A DNA stretch of 64,000 nucleotides from Owenweeksia sp965229445 (GCA_965229445.1 OZ245876.1:1674001-1738000), one strand, 5' to 3'; shown: positions 28,512-38,431, numbered from the stretch's first letter. Made by a program: numbers and translations. Notes: generated by a model not told the origin, from the letters alone.

Positions 28512-30563
28512 ATGCCTGAAATCATATTTGAAAGCTCAGGTTGGTGGCTCGTGCCAATCCTTATTCTATCCGCCGTACTAGCATGGTGGTTATATGGCAT
28601 GAATTCCAATCTGGCCCGGCCACCAAGATTGATACTGCTGATAGTTCGCTTGCTGACCTTTTTCACTTTGGGAGTATTGCTCCTCTCGCCACAATTAAAG
28701 CGGGAAGAAGAACAGTTGGACAAACCCATTTTGGTTTGGCTTACGGATCAATCTCAATCCATGATAGCCGGTGGCGATAGTACGGCCGTACGGCAGTTTA
28801 AGAAGGACTATGCCAGTAGGCTTAATGCCTTAAAACAGAAGTATCAACAAACTTCTTTGTCATTTACCACGAAGCTTTCAGAGCCTACCGATTCCTTTTC
28901 TATTGCGGGTACTGATTTACAAGCAAGTCTGGAAGAGTTACAGGATCGCTACTACAAACGTAACCTTGCCGGGGTGGTTTTACTTAGTGATGGAATCTAT
29001 AATTTGGGTTCTGACCCTTCTTATTTAGCTGAAAGATTAGCCTTTCCCGTGTATTCTGTTTTTGTGGGTGACAGTACCAAACGCAGAGACTTAATGCTTG
29101 AACGACTGGTACACAATAAAATCAGCTACCTAAATAATGATTTCCCGGTTGAAGTTTATATCAGAGCCCGAGCCATGCAAGGGGAAAGCTATCGTGTAAA
29201 GATTATTGATCCTGACGGAAAACTTGTGGTAGATGAGTCTTTTGATATTAATAGCAGCGACTATTTTCGGCGAAAAAGTTATTTCCTTAAAGCTCAGGCA
29301 GAGGGCTTTCAGAGATATACCGTAATACTGGAGGGCGAAAATGCGGATGAGTCTGTAGAAAACAACCGTTCTGTTTTTAGCGTGGAAGTACTTTCCAATA
29401 GAAAACAGATTTTGCTTTTAGCTAGTGCTCCACATCCCGATCTGGCTGCGATCAGCAATGCGATTGGTTCTGCGGAGCGTTATGAACTGACCACTCAAAT
29501 AAATCAGAAGTTACCGGAGGAAAAGGATTATGATTTAATCATCCTTCATCAACCCTCTTCCCAAACTCTTCAATCTGTATCGCAAACGAATATTCCTTAT
29601 TGGTTGTTTTTGGGGCCAAATACCCGCACGCAAGATTTTGAGCCACTAAAGGCAGGAAACAAGGGCTATGAAGAGTCGCAAGTGTATATCAACAACAAAT
29701 TTGATCTTTTTACGCTTGGCGACAAGGAGTTGGCCTTGGTAGGTGATTTACCACCCATCTGGGCACCATTTGGCACTCCAGAAATATCAGGCAAGTTTTA
29801 CCCTTTATTGTTTAAGCAGGTAGGTGCGATCAAGACTATGGATCCTGCCTGGCTCTATCGCTATGATTACAATTCCTCCGGTTCCGAGCGGCGCTCTTGT
29901 ATAGTTTTGGGAACAGGAATTTGGCGCTGGCGCATGCAGGACTATCGCATAAATGAAAGTTTTGACGCTTTTGATCAAATTATTCTTCAATCCACTCAAT
30001 TCCTTACTACCCATGCCAGAACTGATCGATTTGATGTGAATATTGCCAATCGATTTCAACGTTCTGAAAGGATAATTGGCGAGGCCAGGCTTTATAACTC
30101 CAATTTGGAGCTCAATAATGATCCTGAGGCGAGTATTACTTTCTACTCTGAGGATGGGAAGGAATATGACTTCAGCCTGAATAGGACGGGAAACACCTAT
30201 CGCGTTAATGCCGGAACCTTACCGCCTGGAGTGTATCATTGGCGCGCCAGCACTAATTTGGGTGATGAAAATTTTGAAGACTCCGGTAAGCTGCTGATAG
30301 AATCTGAAATAAGGGAACTAACAGATTTGGTGGCCAGACCTTCGATAATGCGGAAGATGGCAGAAGCCAGTGGTGGGATGTTTTTTAAAATCGATGAGGC
30401 AAGCGCGTTGCAAGAGGCGCTCCTTAGCAATTCTAATGCGAAATCATACAGAAGCATAATTTCTAAGACCACCAGTTTGATAGAAGCCAAGTGGTTGTTT
30501 GTGCTCCTGCTATGCCTGATGGCCTTGGAGTGGGGCTTGAGGAAGTACTTCGGCAGATATTAG
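28512..30563 (+). CDS. VWA-like membrane protein
   Basis: A 683-residue inner-membrane protein conserved in type among Bacteroidota. Two membrane segments at the N-terminus (residues ~10-60) are followed by a von Willebrand A-like domain whose MIDAS-type motif DQSQS lies near residues 78-82. A long periplasmic beta-rich region and one C-terminal membrane helix (about 655-675) follow. Layout resembles Bat-type and glutamine-amidotransferase-like membrane proteins. The precise function is unknown; a scaffold for metal-dependent protein contacts is inferred. Confidence 0.7.
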   Translation: MPEIIFESSGWWLVPILILSAVLAWWLYGMNSNLARPPRLILLIVRLLTFFTLGVLLLSPQLKREEEQLDKPILVWLTDQSQSMIAGGDSTAVRQFKKDYASRLNALKQKYQQTSLSFTTKLSEPTDSFSIAGTDLQASLEELQDRYYKRNLAGVVLLSDGIYNLGSDPSYLAERLAFPVYSVFVGDSTKRRDLMLERLVHNKISYLNNDFPVEVYIRARAMQGESYRVKIIDPDGKLVVDESFDINSSDYFRRKSYFLKAQAEGFQRYTVILEGENADESVENNRSVFSVEVLSNRKQILLLASAPHPDLAAISNAIGSAERYELTTQINQKLPEEKDYDLIILHQPSSQTLQSVSQTNIPYWLFLGPNTRTQDFEPLKAGNKGYEESQVYINNKFDLFTLGDKELALVGDLPPIWAPFGTPEISGKFYPLLFKQVGAIKTMDPAWLYRYDYNSSGSERRSCIVLGTGIWRWRMQDYRINESFDAFDQIILQSTQFLTTHARTDRFDVNIANRFQRSERIIGEARLYNSNLELNNDPEASITFYSEDGKEYDFSLNRTGNTYRVNAGTLPPGVYHWRASTNLGDENFEDSGKLLIESEIRELTDLVARPSIMRKMAEASGGMFFKIDEASALQEALLSNSNAKSYRSIISKTTSLIEAKWLFVLLLCLMALEWGLRKYFGRY

Positions 30564-30645
30564 CAATCAAATTCAGTATGTGGTGGGCTTTGTAGAATCT
30601 GCCCCTTAACTTTGCTGGAATACCATAATTCAAGAAAAATTTAAG

Positions 30646-32109
30646 ATGAGTAACGAAGTAAGGGCACTGGAACCAACTAAAGTTTGGAACTTTTTTGAGG
30701 ATCTCAACGCAATTCCCAGAGCATCTAAAAAAGAAGAGAAAGTTTTAGAATACCTGAAAGCTTTTGCCACGGAAAGAGGCTTGGATTATGAACAAGACGA
30801 TGCTGGGAACATAATTGTTCGCAAGCCAGCTGCGGCCGGAATGGAAAATCGACGCCCAGTTGTGCTGCAGTCGCATGTGGATATGGTACATCAGAAGAAT
30901 GCAGACACTGATTTTGATTTTGATACACAGGGAATTAATTCCTACATAGATGGGGATTGGGTAAAGGCCAGGGGCACCACGCTCGGTGCAGATAACGGCA
31001 TGGGGGTGGCCAGTATACTAACAATCCTGGACTCCAGTGAAATTGCCCATCCCGCCATAGAAGGCTTGTTTACCGTCGATGAAGAAGCCGGCATGACGGG
31101 AGCTATGGAACTCAGAAAGAACTGGTTGCAAGGTGAGATCCTGATGAACCTTGATACCGAAGACGATGATGAGTTAAGCATAGGCTGTGCCGGTGGGGTA
31201 GATACTAACATCTCATGGTCTTACCAGGAGAGCAGCCTAGTGGGGGATCATGTTGGCTTAAAGCTCTTTGTATCTGGCCTGAAAGGAGGTCATTCAGGCA
31301 TGGATATCATCTTTGGCAGAGGCAATGCCAATAAGCTGATGAATAGAATTCTTCTCGAAGCCTCCGGTAAGTACGATCTGAGAATTCATGAAATTGATGG
31401 TGGAGGATTGAGAAATGCCATTCCACGGGAATCTACGGCAATTATTACTGTTTCGAGTGAGGATACCAGCAATTTTAGGCTGTTTTTGGAATCAGCGGGA
31501 CAGACACTCAAGAAGGAATTTGCCAGTACGGATCCCGATTTGAATATAGGGATGACCGAGGCAAAGCTACCGGAAAAGGTGATGAATAAGGATGATCAGT
31601 TGAAGTTTCTTTGGGCGATACAGTGTTGCCACGATGGCATAAGGCGTATGAGTCCGGATGTAAAAGATTTGGTGGAAACTTCCAATAATGTAGCCCGGGT
31701 GGTTTTAAAAAATGGCCAGGCTGATATAAAATGTTTGAGTAGAAGTGACCGTGAATCCGCAAAATGGGACATGGCCTGGAGTGTGGCTTCACCTTGGCAG
31801 TTGGTAGGAGCTGAGGTGGAACATTCAGGGTCGTATCCTGGGTGGAAACTCGATCCTAATGCCCCGATGTTGGGTATGATGAAAGAATTATATATTGAAT
31901 TATTTGATGAACAGCCACGGGTGCTTGCCTGCCATGCTGGTTTAGAATGCGGATTACTCGGGCAACATTATCCAGAGCTTGAAATGATCTCCTTTGGTCC
32001 CACCATTAAAGGTCCACACTCCCCTGATGAGAAGGTGTCTATTAGCTCGGTAAAGAAATTTTGGACCTACTTGCAAACTGCTTTGGAGCGCGTACCAGAG
32101 AAGAGCTAG
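30646..32109 (+). CDS. pepD: Aminoacyl-histidine dipeptidase (M20 family)
   Basis: A 487-residue cytosolic zinc dipeptidase that cleaves Xaa-His dipeptides such as carnosine. Metal-binding segments in order: LQSHVDMV near residue 80, GADNGMGVA near 117, DEEAGMTGA near 147 and LDTEDDDEL near 173. The dimerisation lid SGLKGGHSGMDI follows, and the C-terminal EFGPTIKGPHSPDEKV-like block (here SFGPTIKGPHSP) supplies the last ligand. Length and order match PepD. It is followed 12 bp later by the lyase gene, so the two may be co-transcribed. Confidence 0.92.
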   Translation: MSNEVRALEPTKVWNFFEDLNAIPRASKKEEKVLEYLKAFATERGLDYEQDDAGNIIVRKPAAAGMENRRPVVLQSHVDMVHQKNADTDFDFDTQGINSYIDGDWVKARGTTLGADNGMGVASILTILDSSEIAHPAIEGLFTVDEEAGMTGAMELRKNWLQGEILMNLDTEDDDELSIGCAGGVDTNISWSYQESSLVGDHVGLKLFVSGLKGGHSGMDIIFGRGNANKLMNRILLEASGKYDLRIHEIDGGGLRNAIPRESTAIITVSSEDTSNFRLFLESAGQTLKKEFASTDPDLNIGMTEAKLPEKVMNKDDQLKFLWAIQCCHDGIRRMSPDVKDLVETSNNVARVVLKNGQADIKCLSRSDRESAKWDMAWSVASPWQLVGAEVEHSGSYPGWKLDPNAPMLGMMKELYIELFDEQPRVLACHAGLECGLLGQHYPELEMISFGPTIKGPHSPDEKVSISSVKKFWTYLQTALERVPEKS

Positions 32110-32121
32110 CTTCAAAAAATA

Positions 32122-32994
32122 ATGATGTTGGAAGATTTAAACGCCTTAAAACTGATTGAATGCCCACGTGATGCCATGCAGGGGATTCATGAATTTATTC
32201 CTACCGAGAAAAAAATTGCCTATATCAATTCTCTGTTAAAAGTAGGATTTGATACTATTGACTTTGGCAGCTTTGTCTCCGCTAAAGCAATTCCCCAACT
32301 CAGAGATACGGAGGAGGTATTGGATAAGCTTGACCTTGCTAACAAACGGTCCAAGCTTCTTGCCATTGTAGCAAATCAGCGGGGTGCAGAAGCGGCAGTA
32401 AAGTGGTCAGCCATTGATTATCTGGGATACCCTTTTTCAATATCTGAAGTATTTCAGCAAAGAAATACCAATAAGAGCATAGCCGAATCTGAAATTCTCG
32501 TACAATCATTGCTAGATCTTTGTAGTGCACATAACAAAGAGCTGGTGGTATATATTTCTATGGGGTTTGGCAATCCATATAAAGAAGAATGGAGTGTATC
32601 TATCGTTGAGAAGTGGTGTGAGAAACTTGCCAAAAAAGGAGTTAAAATATTGTCCTTGTCGGATACCATAGGCACTTCAACTCCCCAGAATATTACCTAT
32701 CTGTTTAGCACGCTCATAAAATCACTACCTCAGGTAGAGTTTGGCGCTCATTTGCATACCACACCTGATACCTGGCGAGAGAAGGTTGATTCTGCTTACC
32801 AGAGTGGTTGCCGAAGGTTTGATGGTGCCATCAAAGGTTTTGGTGGCTGTCCGATGGCCGATAATGATTTGGTAGGGAATATGCCTATGGAAAAGTTGTT
32901 GAGCTTTGCTCAGGAACAAAAGATCGCTACCGGTATCAATACCTTAGCGTTTGAGTCGGCCTATAATAAGGCCATGGACACCTTTCCGCTCTGA
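32122..32994 (+). CDS. HMG-CoA lyase-like enzyme (HMGL/TIM-barrel family)
   Basis: A 290-residue TIM-barrel protein of the HMG-CoA lyase/isopropylmalate-synthase superfamily. IECPRDAMQG near residue 12 holds the metal and substrate Arg/Asp pair. GAHLHTT near 208 holds the two metal-binding His residues, and GFGGCPMA near 247 contains the conserved Cys loop. It probably splits 3-hydroxy-3-methylglutaryl-CoA to acetyl-CoA and acetoacetate in leucine degradation. Start is one of two adjacent ATGs (32122 or 32125). Confidence 0.85.
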   Translation: MMLEDLNALKLIECPRDAMQGIHEFIPTEKKIAYINSLLKVGFDTIDFGSFVSAKAIPQLRDTEEVLDKLDLANKRSKLLAIVANQRGAEAAVKWSAIDYLGYPFSISEVFQQRNTNKSIAESEILVQSLLDLCSAHNKELVVYISMGFGNPYKEEWSVSIVEKWCEKLAKKGVKILSLSDTIGTSTPQNITYLFSTLIKSLPQVEFGAHLHTTPDTWREKVDSAYQSGCRRFDGAIKGFGGCPMADNDLVGNMPMEKLLSFAQEQKIATGINTLAFESAYNKAMDTFPL

Positions 32995-33256
32995 ATCAAT
33001 ACTTTTTTTTAATTTTTTTTGGCAAAATTCTGTTGATTTTGTTCTATCACACATTCTGATGTGTGTTTTAAGCTAAAGCACTCTATGCGAGCATGGAGGC
33101 GCATTCTTTTTTACCTCGTCTTCAAAATTTCAATCTTCTCCTTGTTCGAAAATCTTATAGTCAAAGTGCTGTATATCAATTATTTAGCACAATAATTTTG
33201 CTTGGTTTCTAGTCTTTTTTACTCATATTTGATTAAGTCAAAGTCATGAAACAACT

Positions 33257-33421
33257 ATGAAAAATCTAAGTCAAGCCGTACAGGTAGCGGTATTTGTACG
33301 TGATTATTTGCGTAAGAACACCATGATTGATCGTCCGGATCCCAAGGAATTGGAAGCGAACTACAATCGCATTTCGCAACAACTCAAAGGCATGCCCAAA
33401 TTGGGGAACGAACCTGGCTAA
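33257..33421 (+). CDS. 54-residue hypothetical microprotein
   Basis: A short open frame starting at ATG 33257 and ending TAA 33421. It encodes a helical, charged protein beginning MKNLSQAVQVAVFVRDYLRK with no membrane segment or known motif. It is followed 41 bp later by a second microprotein of similar size and opening (MKxxxxLxxVVxxLRxF). The preceding 260 bp is AT-rich with two T-runs and a CACACATTCTGATGTGTG inverted repeat, perhaps the regulatory region. Coding status rests on the pairing and compositional plausibility only. Confidence 0.5.
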   Translation: MKNLSQAVQVAVFVRDYLRKNTMIDRPDPKELEANYNRISQQLKGMPKLGNEPG

Positions 33422-33462
33422 AGAACAGGAAACACTCTTAACTCTACCAAACAATCAGCTAG

Positions 33463-33612
33463 ATGAAAGACACGATTAATCTCATAAATGTAGTGCATAT
33501 CTTACGCGAATTCATGCGTAATGAAGCACAAACTCTGGAAATCAGCAAGGGTAAAATGCTGGATGACAAAGTCACGCAGGCAGAGATAGAACGCATTTTA
33601 CGGGTAAGTTAG
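33463..33612 (+). CDS. 49-residue hypothetical microprotein
   Basis: A short frame from ATG 33463 to TAG 33612, beginning MKDTINLINVVHILREFMRN. It resembles the upstream 54-residue frame in its N-terminal pattern (hydrophobic residues, then V-H/F-x-L/R-E/D-F/Y-M/L-R). Downstream, AGGCTT/AAGCCT can form a weak hairpin. No known family is recognised. It could be a small regulatory or structural protein, or a spurious frame. Confidence 0.45.
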   Translation: MKDTINLINVVHILREFMRNEAQTLEISKGKMLDDKVTQAEIERILRVS

Positions 33613-33747
33613 GCTTATAAACCAAGCCTTAAATTGCTGATAACCCCCTTGATAACTCTTATTGCATAGCCTGAGAGCAAGCGGCCTATGCTATAATTTT
33701 ATTCTGCAAATCAGGATTGGTGGCACAGTCCTTTAAACTTGCTCATT

Positions 33748-34164
33748 ATGATCGTTACAGAGAGGGCAGAAGGTCATATTTCACACTCTTACCTTCTTCT
33801 TCGATTAGGCATCGGCTTATGCTTTGCTATCCACGGCGCCTTGAGGTTTTCTCAGGAAACATATTTCAATGATCTCTTAGCTTCTTCACCGAGCGGATTC
33901 TACTCCGATTCTTTGCTTTTGGTTTACGCTTACCTCATGCCGGGCATAGAGCTGATAGCAGGTATACTGTTGTGTTTTGGTTTTATGAAACGACTGGCCA
34001 TCCTGAGCTTAGGTGGGATCATGCTTATCTGGATCTTGTCTAGTATTCTAATGGATTACTGGTCTAATATGGCCTCTCAGCTCGTATTTTTCTTTATTCT
34101 ATACTGGCTCTATTTCAAACTAACAGACGATCGTTGGTCGTTTGATACATTCTTAAAACACTAA
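33748..34164 (+). CDS. DoxX-like small membrane protein
   Basis: A 138-residue inner-membrane protein with four predicted membrane helices. The opening LLLRLGIGLCFAIHGALRF and the central YAYLMPGIELIAGILLCFG are typical of the DoxX/DoxD-like family. Members are linked to thiosulfate:quinone or redox functions, but most are uncharacterised. ATG 33748 is chosen over TTG 33739. The DCC-family gene begins 2 bp after the stop, suggesting a redox-related operon. Confidence 0.75.
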   Translation: MIVTERAEGHISHSYLLLRLGIGLCFAIHGALRFSQETYFNDLLASSPSGFYSDSLLLVYAYLMPGIELIAGILLCFGFMKRLAILSLGGIMLIWILSSILMDYWSNMASQLVFFFILYWLYFKLTDDRWSFDTFLKH

Positions 34165-34166
34165 TC

Positions 34167-34637
34167 TTGTTCGAGGATATTGAGCAAACAGACTATCCAC
34201 CCGAAAAATCAATATTGGTATGGGATGGTGAATGTTCATTCTGCAGATATTGGGTTACCAGATGGCAGAAAATGACCAAGGATCTGGTGCAATACATGCC
34301 GTATCAACTTGCGGCAAGTAAGTTTCCAGATATAGAGAAAAGGCTTTTTCAACAAGCCAGTCGCCTAATTGACCCCGACGGTAAAGTTTATAGTGGCCCT
34401 GCATCCGCTTACCACAGCGTTTATTTGACCGGAAAATATAAGTTCTTAGATTCCTGGTATTCAAATTCTCAGATTTTTAAAGCCCTAAGTGATCACCTAT
34501 ATCAATTTATCGCCAAAAATCGCAGCTTCATGATGAAAGTGACCACCGTACTATGGGGGTCTGACCCAACCAATACGAAACCATTTTGGGTTATCTATCT
34601 TGGTATACTTTTATACCTTCTATATGTGGTGATTTGA
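34167..34637 (+). CDS. DCC-family (DUF393) thiol-disulfide oxidoreductase-like protein
   Basis: A 156-residue protein with the family's DGECSFCRYWV motif near residue 19, a Cys-x-x-Cys arrangement resembling a thioredoxin active site. One membrane segment lies at the extreme C-terminus (WVIYLGILLYLLYVVI). No ATG precedes the motif in frame, so TTG at 34167, 2 bp after the DoxX stop, is the likely start. The next gene probably begins at the overlapping TTGA at its stop codon. Confidence 0.75.
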   Translation: MFEDIEQTDYPPEKSILVWDGECSFCRYWVTRWQKMTKDLVQYMPYQLAASKFPDIEKRLFQQASRLIDPDGKVYSGPASAYHSVYLTGKYKFLDSWYSNSQIFKALSDHLYQFIAKNRSFMMKVTTVLWGSDPTNTKPFWVIYLGILLYLLYVVI

Positions 34638-35524
34638 AGCCTTCAAGACTAAAATATAATAGCGAGCCGCTTATTAAATCTCTCAAAATGATTGTTTTGG
34701 GGTTGATTCTGTCGTTCTCTACCACCGGCTCGGCTCAGAACGGCGTGGCTAATGTGCCACTGAATTACCAACCTCTGGTAAGCTTTCAGGCCAGTGCTGG
34801 TGCATTTTTCTGGAATGCACGAGAGGTGCATGATTCAATGCCTTCTGCTTCACGAGATCATTTATCTGCTCTTAACAGCGGCATTCGATATGGTGGGGAT
34901 ATTTTGGTTCATTTTCAGAGCGGCATCAGCTTAGGTGCCTCTTATCGTCAATTAAGCACTTCCCATATTACCGAGCCAAATCACTGGAACATTCCGGTGA
35001 CCGACTCAAATAATCATGTAATACAGGATCCGAATACCGGAGGATTGTTATATGGCCCCAGATATGGGAGCATTTCTGAGTCGATATCATTGTGGTTTTA
35101 TGGCTTTAGGCTAACGAAAGAGTTTGAACTCCAAAACAATTTCTATTTGGGAATTAGCATCGCCCCGGGCATAGTAAACTTCCTTGAAACAGGTGATTTT
35201 GTGGGATATAGAATCAAAACTACCGGGGCGAATATGGCCGTAGACTTGGCCCTGGATGGCAAATTTCAGTTTGACAGGAACTGGTCAGCTCTGGTTCAGC
35301 TTTCGCTGTTTAATGGATCCATCCCCGCCTTAAAGTATACAGATCCCCAGCAGCAACTAGAAGAATACACCTTGTCCGAACCCCAGTCGGTATTAAATTA
35401 TTCGATAAATCTTGGGATTAGATTCACCATCAATCGAAAAGATCAGGTTCCGGATAAACCAAGAGATTCGGATATTGATTTACCCTACAAGAAAGATAAC
35501 CGGCGATTTCAATTGGCGGACTGA
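34634..35524 (+). CDS. Exported protein of unknown function, probably outer-membrane beta-barrel-like
   Basis: About 296 residues with a Sec signal whose hydrophobic core is MIVLGLILSFST and whose cleavage site is near GSAQ. The mature part alternates aromatic and polar residues (for example ISLWFYGFRLTKEF, WSALVQLSLFNG), as in outer-membrane barrels, and ends in a charged tail. TTG 34634 overlapping the previous stop gives a positively charged signal N-region; ATG 34688 is an alternative giving 278 residues. The 3' end overlaps the convergent MFS gene by 16 bp. No named family recognised. Confidence 0.6.
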   Translation: MKPSRLKYNSEPLIKSLKMIVLGLILSFSTTGSAQNGVANVPLNYQPLVSFQASAGAFFWNAREVHDSMPSASRDHLSALNSGIRYGGDILVHFQSGISLGASYRQLSTSHITEPNHWNIPVTDSNNHVIQDPNTGGLLYGPRYGSISESISLWFYGFRLTKEFELQNNFYLGISIAPGIVNFLETGDFVGYRIKTTGANMAVDLALDGKFQFDRNWSALVQLSLFNGSIPALKYTDPQQQLEEYTLSEPQSVLNYSINLGIRFTINRKDQVPDKPRDSDIDLPYKKDNRRFQLAD

Positions 35525-36690
35525 AGGCGCACCCGCACAATCCACAAAGCCATACAGCCGGTTAGTATCATGATTCCTGCCGCAACAGTAAAGGGTAGGT
35601 AATAAGCAATACCGTAGAAAAAACCTCCTGTGATAGGCCCCATCACCCTGCCAAGTGAGCCCATAGCCTGCATTAATCCCAAAACTTTACCCTGTTCATC
35701 ATCTTTGGCAGATTGTGTAAGCAGTGAAGAAATAGTAGGCGTGAAGAAAGCAGAACCAAATGCGATAAAGACCAAACCGATTAATCCAAGCGGTACGAAT
35801 ACCTGAACCGGAACGTAGGGCATTGATATTAAGCCAATTGCCATCATGAAATTACCGGCAATAAACAATTTCCTTTCGCCAAACATTCTGGTAAATCTGC
35901 CCAGCAGGAGCCCTTGTATTATCACGATGCAGATACCAATAAAACCAAAGGTATAGCCTATCTCTACCTCTCTGAGCAAAAACCGGTTCTTCCATAATAA
36001 GGATGCGGTCATCTGTAGCATAGAAAAGGCGGCCATAAACACGAGGTGAGTAATGAGCAGACTTCGGAGGGTGATCTGTGGAATAATGGTTTTAAATTCC
36101 CGCAAAGGCGTGGTAAATAAGGGGCGATCTGTCTTTTTCTCGGTGATAGATTCCGGCAGTAGGGCCCATGCCAAAATCAGGTTGAGTAGCGACAATAAAG
36201 CGGCTGCGTATCCCACTCCATCCATCCCATAAGTATCTTTGAGAAAACCACCGAGTGGAGGGCCAAAAATGAATCCCAAGCCCATAGCCGCGCCTATAAT
36301 GCCAAAATTTTTCGCCCGTTTTGCTACTGGTGAAATGTCACTTACATAGGCATTGGCAATGCTTACGTTGGCGGCACCAATACCAGCAATAGCGCGGGCC
36401 AAAAATAAAAGCCACAAGGCACTGGCGTTAGCAAGTATGAGGTATGACAGCATCATGACCGATATGCTCATAAGCAAAACCGGTCTCCGGCCTAAACGAT
36501 CACTGAGCGCTCCCCAAAAAGGGGCAAAATAGAATTGAGCCGCGCTAAAGCTGGCTTCTATCAGTCCTATCGTTAGAGCTGCCGCCCCGAGGTCTTCTGC
36601 ATAAATAGGCAATACCGGAATCACCAGACCAAAACCAACCAGGTCTAGAAATACCGTAAAAAATAAGATCATTAGGGGAGTACGCCTCAT
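35509..36690 (-). CDS. MFS transporter, TetA-like drug exporter
   Basis: A 393-residue inner-membrane protein with about twelve membrane helices. The motif-A loop GALSDRLGRRPVLL lies between helices 2 and 3, and the second half has a degenerate counterpart (LLLGRFTRMFGERKL). Overall sequence resembles the proton-coupled tetracycline-type efflux group, though resistance cannot be asserted. It lies 25 bp downstream of rnz on the same strand. Confidence 0.85.
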   Translation of the reverse strand: MRRTPLMILFFTVFLDLVGFGLVIPVLPIYAEDLGAAALTIGLIEASFSAAQFYFAPFWGALSDRLGRRPVLLMSISVMMLSYLILANASALWLLFLARAIAGIGAANVSIANAYVSDISPVAKRAKNFGIIGAAMGLGFIFGPPLGGFLKDTYGMDGVGYAAALLSLLNLILAWALLPESITEKKTDRPLFTTPLREFKTIIPQITLRSLLITHLVFMAAFSMLQMTASLLWKNRFLLREVEIGYTFGFIGICIVIIQGLLLGRFTRMFGERKLFIAGNFMMAIGLISMPYVPVQVFVPLGLIGLVFIAFGSAFFTPTISSLLTQSAKDDEQGKVLGLMQAMGSLGRVMGPITGGFFYGIAYYLPFTVAAGIMILTGCMALWIVRVRLQSAN

Positions 36691-36715
36691 CTGCGCCCAA
36701 AGATAATCACCTCAA

Positions 36716-37669
36716 TTAGTCCAGATTGGTTCCAGCCTCAAGCTTTTTACCCGAATTAAGAACATACGTCCAATTATCCAGAGCGAGCATACTGTTCTCA
36801 AAAACTTCCTGAGCTTCTTGAAGCAAAGGCTCAAGATCTTTATAGCGACTTGAATAATGTCCTAAGATTAGATACCTGGCATTTACCTTATGAGCCAAAT
36901 TTGCCGCCTGTCGAGCGGTAGAATGTTTAGTTTCACGGGCTCTCTTCTCATGTTCATCCATAAAGGTAGCCTCGTGATAGAGGATATCAGGCTCAGCATG
37001 CAGCATTTCATGGAGGTTTGGTAGCGCGGCCGTATCGCTGCAATAGGCATAGCTTAGCGAGGGAGCTGGATCATGGGTGAGCGCCTGGTTACTTATGATC
37101 TTTCCATCATCAGTTCTCCAATCATCTCCCGCCTGAATTCTTTTGATTTCTGGACCGGTAATCCCCAAGTTCTGAATTTTTTCCACCACAATTTTTCTGG
37201 GTCGAGGCTTTTCTTCAAATAAGAAACCACAACATGGCAAGCTGTGCTTTAAGGGAAAGGAATGCACCTTAACCGCCTTGTCTTCAAATATCAGCGTACG
37301 TTCCTTCATGTTAAGTGGATGAAACACAATGGAGAATCTCAGCTTTGAATGAGAAAGCCGAAGGTTGTCATACAGGTTTTGTTCCAGAGCAGAGGGTGCA
37401 TAAATATGCAGTTCCTTTTGCCTGTCTAACAAATGCATGGTAGTGAGTAGAGGTAACAATCCATATATATGATCTCCATGCAAATGGCTGATCATAATAT
37501 GGTTTATTCTTGAGAATCCAATTCCGTTTTTGCGAAGCTGCATCTGAGCACCTTCACCACAGTCAATAAGAAAATGCCTGTTGCTGAGGCTTAAAAATTG
37601 ACTGGATGGATATCTGTTGCTAAGGGGAAGTGCAGAGTTGGACCCTAAGATGGTCAGTGATAACTGCAT
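36716..37669 (-). CDS. rnz: Ribonuclease Z
   Basis: A 317-residue metallo-beta-lactamase-fold endonuclease that trims tRNA 3' ends. The zinc motif SHLHGDHIYGL lies near residues 60-70; further ligands are visible in YCSDTA and ILGHYSSRY. The N-terminal LTILGSNSALP and the length fit RNase Z. Its start lies 3 bp after the stop of the upstream secreted-protein gene. Confidence 0.93.
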   Translation of the reverse strand: MQLSLTILGSNSALPLSNRYPSSQFLSLSNRHFLIDCGEGAQMQLRKNGIGFSRINHIMISHLHGDHIYGLLPLLTTMHLLDRQKELHIYAPSALEQNLYDNLRLSHSKLRFSIVFHPLNMKERTLIFEDKAVKVHSFPLKHSLPCCGFLFEEKPRPRKIVVEKIQNLGITGPEIKRIQAGDDWRTDDGKIISNQALTHDPAPSLSYAYCSDTAALPNLHEMLHAEPDILYHEATFMDEHEKRARETKHSTARQAANLAHKVNARYLILGHYSSRYKDLEPLLQEAQEVFENSMLALDNWTYVLNSGKKLEAGTNLD

Positions 37670-37672
37670 ACA

Positions 37673-38431
37673 TTAGCGGGAAACACTAAACTTACCGGAA
37701 TAACTATCCTTGCCGTTGCTTAACTGAAACAGGTAAACTCCCGGTTTAAAGTTTGAGGTCTTAAGTTTTATTGGCTCTCCATTTAAATTCTGATAGGAAT
37801 TCCGGAAAACCTCACTTCCCAATAAATTCACAATGCGAAGCTCTGTTCTTCCTCCGAAATAATCTCCCGGCTCCAGGAAGAGGTGATCATTGGCAGGGTT
37901 TGGATATACCCTTGGAACATTCACCTCGTACTCTTTTGCTCCCACTACTCCTTTGGTTACCAGGTAAAATCCACCTAAGGTGTCTTTAATCGGAGCACTG
38001 GCCGTGCCAATTGTTACGGTGTATTCTACGGCAATTGATAGTTCAATGGAATCAGGAGTGGTAGGTACACCGGATAATTCACCACAACCAAATGATCCGC
38101 CGATAAACACACAATTGGTTGGATTGCAACTCAAACTCATTCCTGAGGGTAAGTTAATTACACTCAGCAACTTAATGGAGTCAACCGTGCCGTTAATTCC
38201 GCCAAAGGTGGTATCTGTTGGCACCTTAAACTGTAGAACCTCAGAATAACTTTGATTTACATTGGCATAAGGTAGTATAACAATGGCCTCGCCACCGGGA
38301 AGCGTATCAAAGCGACTCCCTGCCGGAGGCACTATATCATCGGTTATGGTAGTGTCTATAGTGCATTGCGCCAGCATAGTGGCAGGATACATCACGGCAC
38401 CAATCAGTAAAGAGAGTAAGATTTTCTTCAT
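37673..38431 (-). CDS. Small T9SS-sorted secreted protein
   Basis: A 252-residue exported protein: signal peptide with cleavage near MLAQ, a ~150-residue Thr/Ser/Gly-rich beta domain containing four cysteines (including CNPTNC and FGCGE), and a C-terminal T9SS sorting domain (VPRVYPNPANDHL ... GVYLFQLSNG). It is presumably secreted through the outer membrane and surface-attached. No known catalytic domain. It may be the first gene of a unit with rnz. Confidence 0.8.
   Translation of the reverse strand: MKKILLSLLIGAVMYPATMLAQCTIDTTITDDIVPPAGSRFDTLPGGEAIVILPYANVNQSYSEVLQFKVPTDTTFGGINGTVDSIKLLSVINLPSGMSLSCNPTNCVFIGGSFGCGELSGVPTTPDSIELSIAVEYTVTIGTASAPIKDTLGGFYLVTKGVVGAKEYEVNVPRVYPNPANDHLFLEPGDYFGGRTELRIVNLLGSEVFRNSYQNLNGEPIKLKTSNFKPGVYLFQLSNGKDSYSGKFSVSR

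Noticed and set aside
33266..33454. 62-codon minus frame
   Set aside because: Lies opposite the better supported 54-residue plus frame and has no features of its own.
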